Notes: generated from the sequence alone by a model not told the origin. 58,115 bases of DNA from an uncultured Ruminococcus sp. (GCA_902785355.1 CACZYF010000021.1:1-58115), one strand, 5' to 3'. Shown: positions 7,775-16,490, counted from the stretch's first letter. Translations and numbers: made by a program.

Positions 7775-7800
7775 GGCGCACGTTTTCGTGCGTCTTTTTT
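7775..7800 (+). terminator. Terminator of phoH-ybeY
   Basis: GGCGCACG-TTTT-CGTGCGTC hairpin (one G-U pair) followed by six T. Confidence 0.85.
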
Positions 7801-7848
7801 CTGTCGGATATCTGCCGTCTTACAGTATCGGTCTACAGTAATAAAACA

Positions 7849-7878
7849 TTTGCTATCAAGCGCAAAATGTGTTATAGT
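7849..7878 (+). promoter_or_regulatory. Possible era promoter
   Basis: TTTGCT (7849-7854), 18-nt spacer, TATAGT (7873-7878). The -35 is weak. Confidence 0.4.
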
Positions 7879-7915
7879 TAAAATGTGTAACTATGATAAG
7901 ATAAAGGAAGCTACT

Positions 7916-8830
7916 ATGAATAATCAACAGAAATCAGCTTTTATCACCATCGTCGGCGTGCCGAACGTCGGCAAGAGCTCCATCCTCAACCGGCTTTTGG
8001 GGCATAAGGTAGCGATCGTCAGCTCCAAGCCCCAGACTACCCGTAACCGCATCACCGGCGTCCTCACCGACGGCGACGACCAGCTGGTCTTTTTCGATAC
8101 GCCGGGTCTGTTGAAGCCGCGTAACGAGCTGGGCGAGTATATGGTCAAGGCGATCAACGAGTCCGTACCCAACGGCGACCTCGCCGTGCTGGTCGTTGAG
8201 GCGACCGGCGGTGTGCGAAAGGGCGAGCTGAGCTTGATCGAGAAGCTGAAAAAGTCCGACATGCCCGCGATCCTCGCGATCAACAAGATCGACACCTTGA
8301 AGAACAAGAAGGAAGAGCTGATGGAGGCGATCCTCGCCTACAGCGCGCTGTATGACTTCGACGCCGTGGTACCGGTATCCGCCGAGACGGGTGAGGGCTT
8401 CCCCGCGCTTATGGAGGAGCTGAAAAAGCACTGCGTCGAGGGCGGTCACTTCTTTGACGACGATACGCTGACCGATCAGCCCGAGAAGGTGATGATCTCG
8501 GAGATCATCCGCGAGAAGATCCTCCGACTGTGCGACAAGGAGATCCCCCACGGTACCGCCGTAGTCATCGAGAGCCTTTCGGAACGCGACAACGGGATGA
8601 TGGATATCGAGGCGACCATCTTCTGTGAGCGCGACTCCCACAAGGGCATCATCATCGGTAAGAAGGGAGCTATGCTCAAGAAGATCTCGACCTACTCGCG
8701 TCAGGATATCGAGCGCTTCTTCGGTTGCAAGGTGAACCTGCAGACATGGGTCAAGGTCAAAGAGGACTGGCGCAACCGCCGCGCGCTACTGACCAACTTC
8801 GGCTACGACAGCAAGAATTTTGAATCATAA
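7916..8830 (+). CDS. era: GTPase Era
   Basis: 304 residues. Essential small-subunit assembly GTPase that binds the 3' end of 16S rRNA. Motifs: G1 GVPNVGKSS (14-22), G2 region QTTRNRITG, G3 DTPG, G4 NKID, and a C-terminal KH domain with IIIGKKGAMLKKIS. An upstream in-frame ATG at 7850 exists, but ATG 7916 with AAAGGA 7-12 nt upstream gives the normal N-terminus MNNQQKSAFITIVG. Two tandem 78-bp repeats begin 3 nt after the stop codon. Confidence 0.97.
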   Translation: MNNQQKSAFITIVGVPNVGKSSILNRLLGHKVAIVSSKPQTTRNRITGVLTDGDDQLVFFDTPGLLKPRNELGEYMVKAINESVPNGDLAVLVVEATGGVRKGELSLIEKLKKSDMPAILAINKIDTLKNKKEELMEAILAYSALYDFDAVVPVSAETGEGFPALMEELKKHCVEGGHFFDDDTLTDQPEKVMISEIIREKILRLCDKEIPHGTAVVIESLSERDNGMMDIEATIFCERDSHKGIIIGKKGAMLKKISTYSRQDIERFFGCKVNLQTWVKVKEDWRNRRALLTNFGYDSKNFES

Positions 8831-8832
8831 AC

Positions 8833-8990
8833 AGGCTCCCTTTGGGAAAGGGAGCTGTCGCCCTTAGGCGACTGAGGAATTGCATCGATGATCGAGCGAC
8901 AGCGAGAAACAAAGGCTCCCTTTGGGAAAGGGAGCTGTCGCCCTTAGGCGACTGAGGAATTGCATCGATGATCGAGCGACAGCGAGAAAC
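8833..8990 (+). repeat. Two identical tandem copies of a 78-bp hairpin repeat (family F)
   Basis: 8833-8910 and 8913-8990 are identical over 78 bp with an 80-bp period. Each unit has the hairpin GGCTCCCTTT-ggg-AAAGGGAGC and a second hairpin GTCGCC-ctta-GGCGAC. A third, inverted copy of the hairpin part is at 9417-9466 on the other side of the DUF559 gene. Confidence 0.9.
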
Positions 8991-9004
8991 CTTATTATTT
9001 ACCC

Positions 9005-9382
9005 ATGAAAAGAACCCACAATAAAGAGAAGAATTCGTTTGCAAGACAACTTCGCAACAACATGACAAAGGAAGAAAAACACCTATGGTATGACTTTTTA
9101 AAACCATATCATAAAACCTTCGGTGTGATTTTTCTTCGTCAAAAAATCATAGATAATTATATCGTTGATTTTTATTGCCCGCAGGCAAAGCTTGTGGTCG
9201 AACTGGACGGCTCGCAGCATTATGAAGAAGAAGCCGAGCTGTATGATAAGAAGCGAACCGAGTCTTTAAATACACTCGGAATCGAAGTGCTGAGATACAG
9301 CAACTTGGATATTCACAGTAGGTTTATGGAAATCTGCGGTGATATCGATTATCACGTACAATCTCGAATCAAAAGCATATAG
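9005..9382 (+). CDS. DUF559-family endonuclease-like protein
   Basis: 125 residues matching the DUF559 pattern: LRNNMTKEEKHLWYDFL near the N-terminus, then the core VIFLRQKIIDNYIVDFYCP, KLVVELDGSQHYE and YDKKRTESLNTLGIEVLRYSN. The family is related to very-short-patch-repair and PD-(D/E)xK-type nucleases; D in VDFY and E in VELDG would be metal ligands by that fold. Its substrate is unknown. It starts 14 nt after the tandem family F repeats, has no good ribosome binding site (cttattatttaccc precedes ATG), is AT-richer than its neighbours and interrupts the conserved era-yqzL-recO order. These features suggest insertion as a cassette. Confidence 0.85.
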   Translation: MKRTHNKEKNSFARQLRNNMTKEEKHLWYDFLKPYHKTFGVIFLRQKIIDNYIVDFYCPQAKLVVELDGSQHYEEEAELYDKKRTESLNTLGIEVLRYSNLDIHSRFMEICGDIDYHVQSRIKSI

Positions 9383-9416
9383 AATAATGTGGTCGGCTTT
9401 GCCGACATTTGGTACA

Positions 9417-9466
9417 ATTCCTCAGTCACCTAACGGTGACAGCTCCCTTTCCCAAAGGGAGCCTTT
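9417..9466 (-). repeat. Inverted copy of repeat family F
   Basis: Read on the minus strand this is the same 50-bp hairpin pair as in 8911-8960. The second stem is changed on both sides (GTCACC/GGTGAC instead of GTCGCC/GGCGAC), so the base pairing is kept. It closes the DUF559 cassette. Confidence 0.85.
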
Positions 9467-9569
9467 GAAGCAAGCATAAATGTAAGTTTTTCCATCTACA
9501 TATTTCACGCAATATCAGCCGCGCTTTCATGTATAATAATAGTACACCAACAGTAAAGGTCTGATTTGT

Positions 9570-9731
9570 ATGAACGCGAATGACGCATGGAAGAACTTTG
9601 TCGAGAGCGGCAGCGTGCCCGATTACCTGCAGTATGTGCAGGCACAGCGCGACGCCGCCGATGTGACGGACGGAGAACAACATGAGGTTCAAGACCAAGG
9701 GACTGATCATCCGACAGCAGAATATCGGTGA
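9570..9731 (+). CDS. yqzL: YqzL-like small protein overlapping recO
   Basis: A 53-residue frame (MNANDAWKNFVESGSVPDYL...) between era and recO. In Bacillus and many other Firmicutes a tiny YqzL protein occupies exactly this place. The W-x2-F-x2-(S/T)G-x-(I/V)-x2-YL core is seen here, with the following YVQAQ where relatives have YK. The ribosome binding site AAAGG lies 9-11 nt upstream. Its last 50 nt overlap the start of recO in another frame (recO ATG at 9682), suggesting translational coupling. A TATAAT (9532-9537) upstream may be its promoter. Function of YqzL is not established. Confidence 0.7.
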   Translation: MNANDAWKNFVESGSVPDYLQYVQAQRDAADVTDGEQHEVQDQGTDHPTAEYR

Positions 9732-10488
9732 ACGCGACAAGCTCGTTTGGCTCTTGACCGAGAGCCACGGTATTTTGCGCGCTTTTGCGCGCGGAGCGAA
9801 GAACATCAAAAGCCCTAAGTGCGCCGGCACGGGGCTTTTGTCATATTCCGCACTGACGATCTTCGAGGGGCGGGACAGCTATTCGGTGGATGAAGCCGAG
9901 TCGCTGGAGCAGTTCACCGGGCTGCAGCGCGATATCGAGAAGCTCGCTCTGGCGCAGTACTTCTGCGAGCTGTGTCTGCACCTTTGCCCGAGCGGTCAGG
10001 AGGCGGGCGAGCACCTGCGGCTGATGCTCAACGCGCTGTACCTATTGGCGAACGATAAGCGCCCCGCGCTGCAGATCAAGGTTTGCTTCGAAATGCGGCT
10101 GATCGCGATGACCGGCTACATGCCCGACCTCGTGATGTGCAAGGGCTGCGGCATATATGAAGCGCCCGAGATGGTGTTCGTCCCGAACACGGGACAGCTC
10201 TGGTGCGTTTCCTGTGCCGATCGCCACGGGATACAGGGCGCTCGATTCCCTGTCGCGGCGGTCACCGCCCTGCGGCATACGGTCTACGCCGACTTCGATA
10301 AGCTGTTCTCCTTCACCCTGAAGGACGAGCTGCTCGAACCGCTGTCAAACGCCGCCGAGCGCTATATCTCGTACATGACCGGCAGAGATTATCCCACTCT
10401 GCAATTCTATAAGAGCATGATTCAGATAACAGATAACGGTGACAGAAAGGCTCCGTCCTCAGCCGATCATAAATCAAAAAATCCGTAA
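9682..10488 (+). CDS. recO: DNA repair protein RecO
   Basis: 268 residues. Loads RecA with RecR and anneals single strands in the RecFOR pathway. The N-terminal OB fold starts MRFKTKGLIIRQQNIGERDK, with LVWLLTESHGILRAFARGAK. The zinc finger is C-x2-C...C-x2-C (CKGCG near residue 153 and WCVSC near 175). The start overlaps yqzL. A short array of heptamers separates it from mutS2, with no terminator, so co-transcription is likely. Confidence 0.95.
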   Translation: MRFKTKGLIIRQQNIGERDKLVWLLTESHGILRAFARGAKNIKSPKCAGTGLLSYSALTIFEGRDSYSVDEAESLEQFTGLQRDIEKLALAQYFCELCLHLCPSGQEAGEHLRLMLNALYLLANDKRPALQIKVCFEMRLIAMTGYMPDLVMCKGCGIYEAPEMVFVPNTGQLWCVSCADRHGIQGARFPVAAVTALRHTVYADFDKLFSFTLKDELLEPLSNAAERYISYMTGRDYPTLQFYKSMIQITDNGDRKAPSSADHKSKNP

Positions 10489-10504
10489 GAAATTTCCCGA
10501 AATT

Positions 10505-10539
10505 ATTCACCATTCACTATTCACTATTCACTATTCACC
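10505..10539 (+). repeat. Five-unit ATTCAC(T/C) heptamer array
   Basis: Perfect 7-bp period: ATTCACC, three ATTCACT, ATTCACC. It lies directly before the mutS2 ribosome binding site. Similar AT(A/G)GTGAAT-type words appear at 51840-51856. Confidence 0.8.
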
Positions 10540-10553
10540 GGAAAGAACGAACT

Positions 10554-12905
10554 ATGATGAACCGACATTACAAGACACTGGAACTGGACAAGATTTTACA
10601 TATGCTCGCGGAGGAGACCTCGATCGACGAGGCAGGCGAGCTGGCGCTTTTGATTGAGCCGCAGCTGACCCTCGACAAGGTCGAGCCGCTGCTGCAGCAG
10701 ACCGAGGACGCACATATGCTGATCGGGCGCTTCGGCGCGCCTTCCTTCGGCGGCATCAGCAACGTGACGAATCCGTTGCGCCGTGCCGAGGCGGGCGGAT
10801 GTCTGAATACCTCGGAGCTGCTCTCTGTCGCCCGCGCTCTGCGGGTGATCAAGGGCGTGCGCGACTGGCACGCTCACTGCGCGGGGGTAGGTACCTCGCT
10901 CGACAACTACTTCCGTATGCTGTACACCAACCCGAATTTAAGCGACCGTATCACCGCTTGTATCATCGGCGCTGACGAGATCTCCGACGGCGCTTCACGC
11001 GAGCTGGGCGAGATCCGTCGGAGGATGCGGATCGCCGCGTCAAAGGCGCGCGAGGCGCTCGAGAAGATCATCCGGTCATCGACCTATCAGAAGTATTTAC
11101 AGGAGGCGATCATCACCCAGCGCGACGGTCGCTATGTCGTACCGGTCAAGCAGGAGTTCCGCTCTCAGGTAGCGGGTCTGGTACACGACACCTCGTCCTC
11201 GGGCTCGACGGTCTTCATCGAGCCGATGGGCGTAGTCAACGCCAACAACGATATCCGCGTTCTAAAGGGCGAGGAGGAGAAGGAGATCGAGCGTATCCTC
11301 TTTGAGCTGAGCGGTCTGTGCGCGGGCTGTGCGACCGATATTATCGAGAGCTACAAGACCCTCGTACAGCTGAATCTGATCTTCGCCAAGGCACATCTCG
11401 CTTATAAGATGAAGGCGGTACGTCCCGTTATGAACGATGAGGGCGTGATCGAGCTGAAGGCTGCCCGTCATCCTTTGATCGATAAAAACCGCGTCGTTCC
11501 GACCGATATCCGTCTGGGCGGCGAGTTCGATACCCTCGTCATCACCGGCCCCAATACCGGCGGCAAGACCGTGTGCCTCAAGACCCTCGGTCTGCTGACC
11601 TTGATGGCGATGTGCGGCATGATGGTGCCCGCTTCCGATAATTCGCGACTTTCCGTATTCCGCCGCGTGCTGGTGGATATCGGCGACGAGCAGAGCATCG
11701 AGCAGAGCCTCTCCACCTTCTCGGCGCACATCACCAATATCATCGGGATATTGAAGCTGTGTAACCGCTCCACCCTCGCCGTGATCGACGAGCTGGGCGC
11801 GGGTACCGATCCCGTAGAGGGCGCGGCGCTGGCTGTCGCGATCCTCGAGAAGCTCCGCGAGCGCGGCGCGAAGATCGCCGCCACCACCCATTATTCGGAG
11901 TTGAAGGAATTTGCGTTAAAGACCCCGGGCGTCGAGAACGGCTGCTGTGAGTTTGACGTCAGCACCCTGCGCCCGACCTATAAGCTGCTGATCGGCGTGC
12001 CCGGTAAGAGCAACGCCTTCGCGATCAGCAAGCGGCTGGGTATGGAGGACGACGTCATCGAGCGCGCCCGCGCGCTGACCTCCTCCGAGAGCCGCCAGTT
12101 CGAGAACGTAGTCGAGAGCCTCGAGGTCAGCCGCAAGGAGCTGTCCGACGAGCTGGAAAAGGCGCGTCAGGCGACCCTCGCCGCGCAGCAGAAGCAGGCT
12201 GAGGCGGAGAAAGCCCTCGAACGAGCCAGGATCGACTCGAAGCGCGAGCTTGATATGGCGAAGCATAAGGCGCAGGAGCTCGCCGCCAAGACCCGCGCGC
12301 AGGCGTACGCCATCATCGACGAGCTCGAACAGGCGAAGAAGGAGAAGCGCTACGAGGCGGAGCAGAAAACCAAGTTCAAGACCGGCATGAAGGCGCTCGA
12401 AGAGACCGCCGATCCGATCAAGGAGAGCGAGCAGGGCGATTATAAGCTCCCGCGACCCTTGCAGGTGGGCGATAACGTGCTGATCTTTGATATCGATAAA
12501 AAGGCTGTCGTTCTCGAAAAGCCCGAGAAGGACAGCGTGCTGGTACAGGCGGGCATCATCAAGACCCGCGTCAAGCTCGACAATCTCCGCTTGTTGGAGC
12601 AGGAGAAGGTCAGCGTACCCAAGCGCCGCGAGCGCACCGTCACGAAGGATGTCAAGTCGCTCGCCAAGACTGAGATCGACGTGCGCGGACAGACCGCCGA
12701 GGAAGCGGTGATGAGCGTGGACGGCGCGATCGACAGCTGTGTGCTCACGAACGTCCATATGCTGACTATCATCCACGGCAAGGGTACCGGCGTGCTCCGC
12801 TCACGCATCCAGCAGTACCTCAGACATCATAAGGCGGTCAAGAGCTTTCGTCTCGGCACCTTCGGCGAGGGAGAGAGCGGCGTCACGATCGTTGAACTGA
12901 AATAA
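10554..12905 (+). CDS. mutS2: Endonuclease MutS2 (RqcU)
   Basis: 783 residues, the family length. Homodimeric ATPase that suppresses homologous recombination and, in Bacillus, splits collided ribosomes. Walker A is GPNTGGKT (332-339) and Walker B VIDELGAGTDP. A long Glu/Lys/Ala coiled coil covers about 515-625 (ELEKARQATLAAQQKQAEAE). The C-terminal Smr nuclease domain (about 705-783) shows EIDVRGQTAEEA and HGKGTGVLR. ATG 10554 is followed by a second ATG; GGAAAG precedes. It sits downstream of recO as in many Clostridia. Confidence 0.96.
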   Translation: MMNRHYKTLELDKILHMLAEETSIDEAGELALLIEPQLTLDKVEPLLQQTEDAHMLIGRFGAPSFGGISNVTNPLRRAEAGGCLNTSELLSVARALRVIKGVRDWHAHCAGVGTSLDNYFRMLYTNPNLSDRITACIIGADEISDGASRELGEIRRRMRIAASKAREALEKIIRSSTYQKYLQEAIITQRDGRYVVPVKQEFRSQVAGLVHDTSSSGSTVFIEPMGVVNANNDIRVLKGEEEKEIERILFELSGLCAGCATDIIESYKTLVQLNLIFAKAHLAYKMKAVRPVMNDEGVIELKAARHPLIDKNRVVPTDIRLGGEFDTLVITGPNTGGKTVCLKTLGLLTLMAMCGMMVPASDNSRLSVFRRVLVDIGDEQSIEQSLSTFSAHITNIIGILKLCNRSTLAVIDELGAGTDPVEGAALAVAILEKLRERGAKIAATTHYSELKEFALKTPGVENGCCEFDVSTLRPTYKLLIGVPGKSNAFAISKRLGMEDDVIERARALTSSESRQFENVVESLEVSRKELSDELEKARQATLAAQQKQAEAEKALERARIDSKRELDMAKHKAQELAAKTRAQAYAIIDELEQAKKEKRYEAEQKTKFKTGMKALEETADPIKESEQGDYKLPRPLQVGDNVLIFDIDKKAVVLEKPEKDSVLVQAGIIKTRVKLDNLRLLEQEKVSVPKRRERTVTKDVKSLAKTEIDVRGQTAEEAVMSVDGAIDSCVLTNVHMLTIIHGKGTGVLRSRIQQYLRHHKAVKSFRLGTFGEGESGVTIVELK

Positions 12906-12928
12906 ACGATTGATATAAGGGGTTCTAT

Positions 12929-13744
12929 ATGAAGAAACTGACCATACTATTCATACTTACTGCGTTCCTTTTTGCCGGCTGCGCGAAAACGGTCGAAACC
13001 TCGGCGGAGCTGTCGACTCCCGACGAAGCGACGGTCGATCAGGCGACGCCCGATCAGACCGAAAAACCGACCGAAAAACCGACCGAGCCGCCGACTCTCG
13101 ACGAGCTGGCACAGGCACGGTATGATGAGATCCTCGCGAGTAAAGCCTCGGGTCACGCGCACCTCGAGCATGTCGAAGCGATCCCTCAGTACCCCGATAT
13201 GGAGGCGGCGTGTGAGGCGATGGCGCTGACCGCGGCGATCAATCGCTTCGGCTATGACCTCGGTAAGGAGGACATCGTCGATAAATACATGGTGTACGCC
13301 GACGATTGCGTGACCGGTTATTGCGGCGATCCGCGCACCTTCTATGACGGCGCGGGCATCTACCCGCCCGGACTGGTGACGACGACGTGGAATTTCATCA
13401 ACGACCGTCACGCGGCGCTCTATCCGTTCGATACAACGGGGCTGGGCATGGATGACCTGTACAAGTTTCTTGACGCGGGCTGTCCGGTGCTGATCTGGAC
13501 CTCCGTGGAGCGTCAGGAGCCGTATTTCGACGGCGGCACCGAGTACAACGGTATCTTCTACCCGTGGTTCCCGACCGAACACTGCGTCTGTCTGTACGGC
13601 TACGACAAGAGCGACGGTCAGGTATTGGTCGCCGACTCCTGGTACGGTACCGACGAGTGGGAGGACGCCTCGTGGTTTACGGAGCTATATAACGAGATCG
13701 GCAAGTTCTCCATGATCCTCATGGATACATCCGATTTGAAGTAA
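12929..13744 (+). CDS. Lipoprotein with C39-like cysteine peptidase domain
   Basis: 271 residues. Signal peptide with lipobox LFAGC (acylated Cys18) and a Thr/Pro/Glu-rich stalk (about 22-62, repeating TEKP). A papain-like fold of the peptidase C39-like type follows. The expected catalytic residues can be placed at Cys95 (EAACEAMALTAAINRFGY), His218 (TEHCVCLYGYD) and Asp236 (VADSWYG). The order Cys-His-Asp and the helix after the Cys fit the family. It would act on the outer membrane face; peptide substrate unknown. It starts 23 nt after mutS2 with AAGGGG as ribosome binding site and is followed 11 nt later by the next gene, so it may be the tail of the recO-mutS2 operon. Confidence 0.8.
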   Translation: MKKLTILFILTAFLFAGCAKTVETSAELSTPDEATVDQATPDQTEKPTEKPTEPPTLDELAQARYDEILASKASGHAHLEHVEAIPQYPDMEAACEAMALTAAINRFGYDLGKEDIVDKYMVYADDCVTGYCGDPRTFYDGAGIYPPGLVTTTWNFINDRHAALYPFDTTGLGMDDLYKFLDAGCPVLIWTSVERQEPYFDGGTEYNGIFYPWFPTEHCVCLYGYDKSDGQVLVADSWYGTDEWEDASWFTELYNEIGKFSMILMDTSDLK

Positions 13745-13755
13745 AGGAGATCAGT

Positions 13756-14229
13756 ATGGATTTCAGAGAGATGAGGCGCTTCAAGCAGCAGTTGTCGGAT
13801 GATGATTGCCTGCGGGTTTTGCGCCGTTCACCCCGCGGGGTGCTGGCGGTACTGGGTGATATGGGCTATCCCTACACGGTACCGCTCAACTTTGTGTATG
13901 ATAATGGCTGTATCTACTTCCATATGGCGCTGCAGGGGCATAAGCTTGACGCCCTGCGCGCTTATGATAAAGGCTCCTTCAATGTGTTGAGCGAGCCGAT
14001 CCCCGCGGACGACGGTTGGTCGTTCTTCTTTGACAGCGTGACCGTGTTCGGCAGGCTGAGCGAGGTAAAGGATGAAGCGGAGAAGATCGAGAAGCTGCGG
14101 CTTCTCGGTCAGAAGTACTTCCCGACGAAGGAAATGGTCGAGGACGATATCCGTAAGAACGCCGCCCGCTGTACGGTGGTCGGATTGAAGATCGAGCATA
14201 CGAGCGGCAAGCACGTCCACGAGCGGTAA
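13756..14229 (+). CDS. Pyridoxamine 5'-phosphate oxidase-like FMN-binding protein
   Basis: 157 residues. The split-barrel pattern of the NimA/PNPOx-like group is seen: an N-terminal helix (MRRFKQQLSDDDCLRVL), GVLAVLGDMGYPYTVPLNFVYDNGCIYFHMALQGHKLDAL (read in shorter pieces, residues about 30-68), and the late strand VTVFGRLSEVKD. The His in FHMA...GHK is where this group contacts FMN. Members reduce nitro compounds or other small molecules; the substrate is not predictable. AAAGGAG lies 7-13 nt upstream. It shares an operon with the preceding lipoprotein gene. Confidence 0.85.
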   Translation: MDFREMRRFKQQLSDDDCLRVLRRSPRGVLAVLGDMGYPYTVPLNFVYDNGCIYFHMALQGHKLDALRAYDKGSFNVLSEPIPADDGWSFFFDSVTVFGRLSEVKDEAEKIEKLRLLGQKYFPTKEMVEDDIRKNAARCTVVGLKIEHTSGKHVHER

Positions 14230-14236
14230 AGAAAGC

Positions 14237-14265
14237 TTTACAAAAGGCTTATTAAGTGGTATAAT
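14237..14265 (+). promoter_or_regulatory. Promoter of the LRR-dockerin gene
   Basis: TTTACA (14237-14242), 17-nt spacer, TATAAT (14260-14265), with an extended TGG before the -10. Confidence 0.8.
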
Positions 14266-14315
14266 ATTCTTTACACGCATTATAATCACTTTACAAAGCT
14301 CAAAGGAGGAGACCC

Positions 14316-16430
14316 ATGAGCAATTATCAGAAGATATTATCCGTATTCCTTACGCTGATCCTCGCGTTCGGTTCGCTGACGGCGATCCCCGCCTCGGCGG
14401 GCGAGCTCTCGGGACCGGTCGTGTGGTTCCCCGACGAGGATGACGATGTCGCAACGCCCGATTCGACGTGGGATGAGTGGGATGTCGCGACCGAGGACGA
14501 GTACCTGACCTTTGAGTCGACCGTCGACGAGCGTTATCCCGACTTCCGTTTCATCATTATGGACGTTATGCCGGATATCACGGGCTATGACGGTTCGAAT
14601 CAGGAGAAGCTGATCGGTGCTGTCCTGAGGGCGTATTGCGGTAATGATAAGAACGTTGTGATCCCCGCGGAGCTTGGCGGCTATCCCGTCTATGTCCTCA
14701 GCGACGCATTTATGAACAACGAAACAGTCGAGACCGTCACCCTGCCCGATACGATTCGCGTAGTAATGTACGGCGCGTTTGAGAATTGTACCGCCCTCAA
14801 GCGTGTCATCCTGCCCGATACGGCGCGTCTTGAACAGGGCGTATTCCGGAACTGTACCTCTCTGGAGGAGTTCACGTTACCTGCGTCACAGACCATCATC
14901 GACTGCACCCTGTTCTACGGCTGCACTTCTCTGCGCGAGGTGAATATCCCCGCGTCCGTGGAGGCGATCAACCGTATAGAAGCCCTCAACATGTCTCCGC
15001 TCGACCCCTTCTACCGCTGCAGCTCGATCGAACGGTTCAACGTCGCGGAGGATAACGAGTATTATACCTCGGTGGACGGCGCGATCTATACCAAGGATAT
15101 GAGCATGCTCGTCGCGTATCCGCCGACTGCCGAATCGATAAAGCTCTCCGATTCCGTACAGACGATCGGTGACCGCGCGCTGTCCGGCAACCCCCATATC
15201 ACGAGCATCACCCTGCCCGCGAGCGTGACGGATATCGGCTCCGCCGCCTTTGCCGACTGTACGGCGCTGGAGGAGATCAAGCTCGAGGATAATTCGGCTT
15301 CATTGGGTTATCGCGTCGTCAACGGAACGAAGCTCAAGAACATGGATCCTTTCGGTCTGGTCAAGATCGGCAGCGTCGTTTATTCCTACAATAAGAACCT
15401 GAACGATCATGTTGTGATCCCCGACGGTATAACGAAGATCAACGACAACGCTTTTACCGAATTCAGCACCGTCGAGTGGATCGAGATCGACTCGCCCTAC
15501 GGTGAGAAGTGGATGATTCCGTCGGAGCAGACCGCTGATTTCACGAGCATTTACGTCCCCGCCTCCGTCGTCACGATCGGACCCCGCGGTCTGGGCAGCT
15601 CGCCCGATCAGGCGCGTACCGTCTACGGCTACAGCGGTTCCGTCGCCGAAGAAGCGGCGAAGGAGAGCGGCTACGGCTTCATCCCCGTCGGCAAGCTCGT
15701 CACCGATGAGGCGACCGGAATCTCCGTCGGCGTCAAAAATGATGAAGAGCTGGTCGTATCCCCGCTGCACGCGGATGACAACCAGCTCGCCGCCTACGAT
15801 ATCTCTCTCAAAAAGGACGGCTCGACCGTTCAGCCCGGCGGTGAGGTCGCGGTCAGGATCCCCTGCGATACCAACACTGCGAGGGTCTATCATGTAGATG
15901 AGGAAGGCAACTATACCGATATGGATGCCGCCTACACCGACGGCTACTTGGTCTTTATGACCGATCATTTCAGCAAGTATGTCATCACCCGCAAACCCCT
16001 CGGCAATAACTTCAACCTTTACGGAGAGATCGAAGGCTGCGGCGCTTTAGATACCGTCAATCTGATCCTTAAAGGTGAAGGTGAAGAACGATCGAGCACG
16101 GTGAGCGCGGAGCTTGGATATATCTTCAAGAATCTCACCGCCGGCACCTACTCCCTCACCGTCAGCGTCGAGGGTTATGCTCCCATCACCTATACGCTGA
16201 CCGTCGGCGATGATCTGCAGCGTGACGTCAAGCTCAACAAGTACGGCGATGTGAACGGCGACGGGCGGATCTCGACTGTCGACTACGGCAAGGCGAATGC
16301 CTGCGCCCGCGGTAAGGGTAAGCTTGAAGGATATGCGTTCAGCTGTGCCGATATGAACGGCGACGGTAGGATCACCACCGCCGACGCGGGACGTATCAAC
16401 TCCCTCGCAAAGGGAAAAACAAAGCTTTGA
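14316..16430 (+). CDS. Secreted leucine-rich-repeat (BspA-like) protein with type I dockerin
   Basis: 704 residues. Signal peptide 1-29 (SVFLTLILAFGSLTAIPASA). Acidic linker 30-70. BspA/LRR_5-type repeats at about 100-430 follow the pattern F-x2-C-x-(A/S)-L-x2-(V/I)-x-LP (for example AFENCTALKRVILP, VFRNCTSLEEFTLP, AFADCTALEEIKLE). A beta domain follows at 440-560. A carboxypeptidase-regulatory-like domain (about 565-635) contains LKGEGEERSSTVSAELGYIF. A type I dockerin closes the protein with two calcium loops, DVNGDGRISTVDYGKAN and DMNGDGRITTADAGRIN. The protein should be exported and docked on a cohesin. AAAGGAGG fixes the start; its own promoter and terminator make it monocistronic. Confidence 0.88.
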   Translation: MSNYQKILSVFLTLILAFGSLTAIPASAGELSGPVVWFPDEDDDVATPDSTWDEWDVATEDEYLTFESTVDERYPDFRFIIMDVMPDITGYDGSNQEKLIGAVLRAYCGNDKNVVIPAELGGYPVYVLSDAFMNNETVETVTLPDTIRVVMYGAFENCTALKRVILPDTARLEQGVFRNCTSLEEFTLPASQTIIDCTLFYGCTSLREVNIPASVEAINRIEALNMSPLDPFYRCSSIERFNVAEDNEYYTSVDGAIYTKDMSMLVAYPPTAESIKLSDSVQTIGDRALSGNPHITSITLPASVTDIGSAAFADCTALEEIKLEDNSASLGYRVVNGTKLKNMDPFGLVKIGSVVYSYNKNLNDHVVIPDGITKINDNAFTEFSTVEWIEIDSPYGEKWMIPSEQTADFTSIYVPASVVTIGPRGLGSSPDQARTVYGYSGSVAEEAAKESGYGFIPVGKLVTDEATGISVGVKNDEELVVSPLHADDNQLAAYDISLKKDGSTVQPGGEVAVRIPCDTNTARVYHVDEEGNYTDMDAAYTDGYLVFMTDHFSKYVITRKPLGNNFNLYGEIEGCGALDTVNLILKGEGEERSSTVSAELGYIFKNLTAGTYSLTVSVEGYAPITYTLTVGDDLQRDVKLNKYGDVNGDGRISTVDYGKANACARGKGKLEGYAFSCADMNGDGRITTADAGRINSLAKGKTKL

Positions 16431-16450
16431 ATTTATGACATAAACGATAA

Positions 16451-16490
16451 GAGTGTTCACTGTAGGATTCTGCCGTGAACACTCTTTACT
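16451..16490 (+). terminator. Terminator of the LRR-dockerin gene
   Basis: GAGTGTTCAC (16451-16460) / GTGAACACTC (16475-16484) followed by TTTACTTTAT. Confidence 0.85.
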
